A stretch of DNA of 64,000 nt from UBA8079 sp965205535 (GTDB taxonomy: Bacteria > Pseudomonadota > Alphaproteobacteria > UBA6615). The notes under the pieces are model-generated. The model was not told where the DNA came from. It did no database searches and worked only from the letters and a program-made list of their open reading frames with translations. Both the position numbers and the translations under genes were made by a program. This document shows, one piece after another, positions 61,848 to 64,000 of the stretch (positions are counted from its first letter, which is position 1; each line of letters starts with the position of its first letter). The DNA lies in the NCBI GenBank assembly GCA_965205535.1, contig CBDBHH010000005.1, positions 992,001 to 1,056,000 of the forward strand, written 5' to 3'.

Positions 61848-62492
61848 ATGAGCAACGCTGAACGCATACCTGTCGGCAAAGCCGACGAAGCCGAGATCAC
61901 CCTTGGCATCCTGAACGCCATTCATGAGAATGAGCGCATCACCCAGCGTACCGTCGCTCAGGACCTTGGCATCGCGCTTGGGCTCGCAAACGCCTATCTG
62001 AAACGTTGCGTGAAGAAGGGGCTAATCAAGGTCAGCCAGGCGCCGGCAAACCGTTACGCCTACTATCTCACCCCGCAGGGCTTCAGCGAGAAAAGCCGTC
62101 TGACGGCCGAGTATCTTTCGGACTCGTTCCGTTTCTTCCGCGACGCGCGCAGCCAATGCACCGATGCCCTGAACGAGGCCAGCCGGCGCGGTTGGAACCG
62201 GATCGCCCTGTATGGCGCGAGCGAACTGACCGAGGTCGCGTCATTATGTGAAGCATCGGGTGTCGAGATTGTCGCGATCGTGGATCGCGCCCACACTCAA
62301 TCCAGCTTCGCGCACCTGCCGGTCGTGCAGAGAATCGACGACGCCGGCGATATCGACGCGCTGCTCCTGACGGTGCTTTCGAACCCGCAGGCGGTTTATG
62401 ACTCACTCGTGCGCGAATATCCCGCAGGCCGGGTGATCGTGCCGGGCCTCCTTCAGGTCAGCCAGACTCCAGCCGGCGAGACACCGTCATGA
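61848..62492 (+). CDS. Winged-helix (MarR-like) regulator with C-terminal Rossmann-like domain
   Basis: A 214-residue protein. The N-terminal winged helix at residues 15-85 has EITLGILNAIHENERITQRT and VAQDLGIALGLANAYLKRCV, then KKGLIKVSQAPANRYAYYLT and PQGFSEKSRLTAEYLS, the pattern of EPS-associated MarR-type regulators. Residues 115-205 form a CoA-binding-like alpha/beta unit (RIALYGASELTEVASLCEAS, GVEIVAIVDRA), probably a sensor. It overlaps the RfaH-like gene by ATGA and is preceded by two palindromes, so it may repress its own operon. Confidence 0.82.
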   Translation: MSNAERIPVGKADEAEITLGILNAIHENERITQRTVAQDLGIALGLANAYLKRCVKKGLIKVSQAPANRYAYYLTPQGFSEKSRLTAEYLSDSFRFFRDARSQCTDALNEASRRGWNRIALYGASELTEVASLCEASGVEIVAIVDRAHTQSSFAHLPVVQRIDDAGDIDALLLTVLSNPQAVYDSLVREYPAGRVIVPGLLQVSQTPAGETPS

Positions 62493-63784
62493 ATGATGCG
62501 AAACGCTGGTTCGTCGTCAAAACCCACCCCAACGGTGAGTTCAAGGCGCTGACGCACATTCTGCGCCAGGGATTCGACGTCTATCTGCCCCGCTATATCA
62601 AACGTCGGCGCCACGCCCGCAAAACGGACAGCGTGCAGAAAGCGCTCTTTCCCGGTTACCTGTTCGTGGGGATGGATCCCGAGCGCGCGCGGTGGCGGGC
62701 GCTCAACTCGACCGTGGGTGTGAGCGAGCTGATCTGCCACAGCGGGCAACCCGCACCCGTGCCCGACAATGTTATCGACGATATTCGCCGTCACGAGGAT
62801 GCGAGCGGATATGTCGTTCTCGGCGAACGTGCCGGTCTTCAGAAAGGTGACAAAGTCCGCATCACCGAAGGTTCGATGGCGGATCATATCGGTATATTCG
62901 ACGCGCCGTCGGATCAGCACCGCGTGTTTCTTCTGCTCGATTTGCTGGGTCGTCAGGTGCGCGTGCAAATGCCCATGGCGGCGCTGGCACCCGCCAGCTG
63001 ACATAAAGACCGGCGCGAACCAATGTGCTAAGGCCGTTTCCGATAGCGGGAGGTCGGGCACGACACGCCCCTGGCGCTCCAAAAGCCATTCGGCCAGCTC
63101 GAGTTCGAACGGCTCATCGATATTCGCAACGGGACGCTCGACGATCACGGCCGCGCATGCGTCGTCGAAAATGGGGGCGCCATCGAGAAACGGCGCGCGG
63201 TGTAGCGCGTAGCAAAGTCCGTTGCGATGATACAATTGCGGTACGTCCTGCCGGCGTGCCGTGCGCGCACCTTCCTCGAGCAGAAACCCGACGCGGCCCT
63301 CGTTGACCGTCAAGGTCTTCTGGGGTGCGTAATGCGCCGGCGTGGGACTGACTGTCGCCGCGCCGTGATACGCGCCACCAAACAATGCCGCCATCGTGGC
63401 CGTCAGATCCGCCGGTTGACGCAAGGGGCTCGTCGGTTCGAGCAGAAGCGAGACATCGAACTGCTGCCCATAATGATCTTCGGCCGCATGCCATGCGTGA
63501 CGCCACATATCGTCCGACGATGCCACATCATCCGCCAGTGCCGCCGGCCGCAGGAACGGTACGTCCCCGCCCTGGCGCGCGACCTCAGCCGCGATCTCCG
63601 GATCGTCGGTCGAGACGATAACCTGATCGATCCAGTTCAGCGAAACCGCCAACTGCGTCGCCCGGCCGACCAGAGTGAGGCCGCCGAGGCGTTTCATGTT
63701 CTTGCCCGGAATGCCTTTGGAACCCCCGCGCGCGGGTATCACCGCGAGAACCGCCGGCGATCGGCTTCCATCGTCCCAGGTCAT
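62453..63784 (-). CDS. legF: CMP-nonulosonate cytidylyltransferase (LegF/NeuA-like) with run-on C-terminus
   Basis: The first 250 or so codons are a sugar cytidylyltransferase activating a nonulosonic acid with CTP: AVIPARGGSKGIPGKNMKRL, VIVSTDDPEIAAEVARQGG, VPFLRPAALADDVASSDDM, LLLEPTSPLRQPADL and the late FDDACAAVIVERPVANIDEP. The family normally ends near residue 235-250, at about position 63020. Here no stop occurs and the frame continues another 190 codons, entirely antisense to the RfaH-like gene and into the regulator gene end. That tail has no family-like sequence. The gene follows LegI by 12 bp on the same strand. The true C-terminus is uncertain. Confidence 0.82.
   Translation of the reverse strand: MTWDDGSRSPAVLAVIPARGGSKGIPGKNMKRLGGLTLVGRATQLAVSLNWIDQVIVSTDDPEIAAEVARQGGDVPFLRPAALADDVASSDDMWRHAWHAAEDHYGQQFDVSLLLEPTSPLRQPADLTATMAALFGGAYHGAATVSPTPAHYAPQKTLTVNEGRVGFLLEEGARTARRQDVPQLYHRNGLCYALHRAPFLDGAPIFDDACAAVIVERPVANIDEPFELELAEWLLERQGRVVPDLPLSETALAHWFAPVFMSAGGCQRRHGHLHAHLTTQQIEQKKHAVLIRRRVEYTDMIRHRTFGDADFVTFLKTGTFAENDISARILVTANIVDNIVGHGCGLPAVADQLAHTHGRVERPPPRALGIHPHEQVTGKERFLHAVRFAGVAPTFDIAGQIDVESLAQNVRQRLELTVGVGFDDEPAFRIIHDGVSPAGVWLT
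62489..63001 (+). CDS. rfaH: RfaH/NusG-like antitermination protein
   Basis: A 170-residue specialised NusG paralogue. The NGN domain reads RWFVVKTHPNGEFKALTHIL, FDVYLPRYIKRRRHARK and ALFPGYLFVGMDPERARWRA; the KOW domain is GLQKGDKVRITEGSMADHIG with the later VFLLLDLLGRQVRVQMPM. RfaH-type factors are recruited to long surface-polysaccharide operons and prevent termination. It is coupled by ATGA to the regulator gene. The entire gene is also covered by an open frame on the other strand that continues from the LegF gene. Confidence 0.88.
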   Translation: MNDAKRWFVVKTHPNGEFKALTHILRQGFDVYLPRYIKRRRHARKTDSVQKALFPGYLFVGMDPERARWRALNSTVGVSELICHSGQPAPVPDNVIDDIRRHEDASGYVVLGERAGLQKGDKVRITEGSMADHIGIFDAPSDQHRVFLLLDLLGRQVRVQMPMAALAPAS

Positions 63785-63796
63785 CGCGTCGTCGCC

Positions 63797-64000
63797 TCAA
63801 CCATCAACATGCAAATCGGCCCAGGAGATCAGGCGATCGGACGGGACGTCACGCACAAGCGTTCGGCCAACAACCGCAGCGATGTCATTCTCGGGAATGC
63901 CTGTCGCGGGCTTCTTGGCCAGCAACATGTCTTCCGTGATCAGGGTACCGGCGACGAGATTTCGCCGAGGTGCGAGACTGCGCCCGAACATCGCGCGCAT
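63797..64000 (-). CDS. legI: C-terminal part of NeuB/LegI-type nonulosonate synthase (partial)
   Basis: The last 67 residues of a protein that continues beyond the right edge. They form the SAF (antifreeze-like) domain found at the end of sialic, legionaminic and pseudaminic acid synthases: RSLAPRRNLVAGTLITEDML, LLAKKPATGIPENDIAAVVG and RTLVRDVPSDRLISWADLHV. Full enzymes condense phosphoenolpyruvate with the hexosamine made by LegG. It is upstream of the cytidylyltransferase gene, the expected order. The start is outside the window. Confidence 0.85.
   Translation of the reverse strand: MRAMFGRSLAPRRNLVAGTLITEDMLLAKKPATGIPENDIAAVVGRTLVRDVPSDRLISWADLHVDG

Overview
The window looks like chromosome of a free-living, probably marine, alphaproteobacterium, with Rhodospirillales-type gene content as the best guess. 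The DNA is GC-rich. Lineage markers include a GcrA cell-cycle regulator, an alphaproteobacterial hemC-hemD-mitofilin-hemY block facing tsaD and gpsA, an SDHAF4/DUF1674 protein, and the rsmB-rpe-heparinase order. No rRNA or CRISPR array was seen. The one tRNA found is tRNA-Thr(CGT).

Layout. 1-26.5 kb is accessory catabolism and transport. It holds an IclR regulator (cut by the left edge), an Old Yellow Enzyme, a carnitine dehydrogenase-like enzyme, cupins, a ParA-like triad (3.8-5.6 kb), small membrane proteins, a flavin reductase convergent with a frameshifted FMN-dependent monooxygenase, a large amidase, a complete TRAP transporter, two ACMSD-like amidohydrolases, a Zur-controlled zinc importer (znuA divergent from znuC-znuB-zur), a TauD-type dioxygenase and two glutathione transferases. 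27.4-30.3 kb is an insertion, described below. 30.5-35.4 kb is a tightly coupled operon (a Maf/DUF115 protein, a NeuC-like sugar 2-epimerase and two methyltransferases) that suggests flagellin or surface glycosylation. 35.5-53.9 kb is mostly housekeeping: haem synthesis, t6A synthesis, gpsA, acetyl-CoA synthetase, gcrA, rsmB and rpe. 54.1-64 kb is envelope sugar metabolism: LegB, LegC, a PtmE-like nucleotidyltransferase, a UDP-sugar 6-dehydrogenase, cysD-cysNC, a winged-helix regulator with an RfaH-like antiterminator, then LegF and the end of a LegI/NeuB synthase on the opposite strand.

The most striking object is a precisely bounded 2,864-bp IS1595-type element (27434-30297). It has perfect 25-bp terminal inverted repeats and an exact 8-bp target duplication, and it is inserted directly behind the tRNA-Thr gene in its T-rich tail. 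Behind the transposase, in one overlapping operon, it carries an N6-adenine DNA methyltransferase, a NotI-family restriction endonuclease and a 55-residue protein. The methyltransferase is out of frame at a run of ten Gs inside its cofactor-binding motif, and the endonuclease loses its C-terminal frame. This is a restriction-modification cassette moving as transposon passenger, possibly switched by the G tract, possibly decaying, or possibly misread at homopolymers.

Legionaminic-acid-type synthesis appears split over two or more loci. LegB, LegC, PtmE, LegF and LegI lie at 54-64 kb, while the candidate LegG (the NeuC-like epimerase) sits with the Maf glycosyltransferase-like protein at 32-35 kb. 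The winged-helix/RfaH pair is preceded by two GTTCA-type palindromes exactly 22 bp apart overlapping a promoter-like sequence, suggesting autoregulation and processive antitermination of a long surface-polysaccharide operon.
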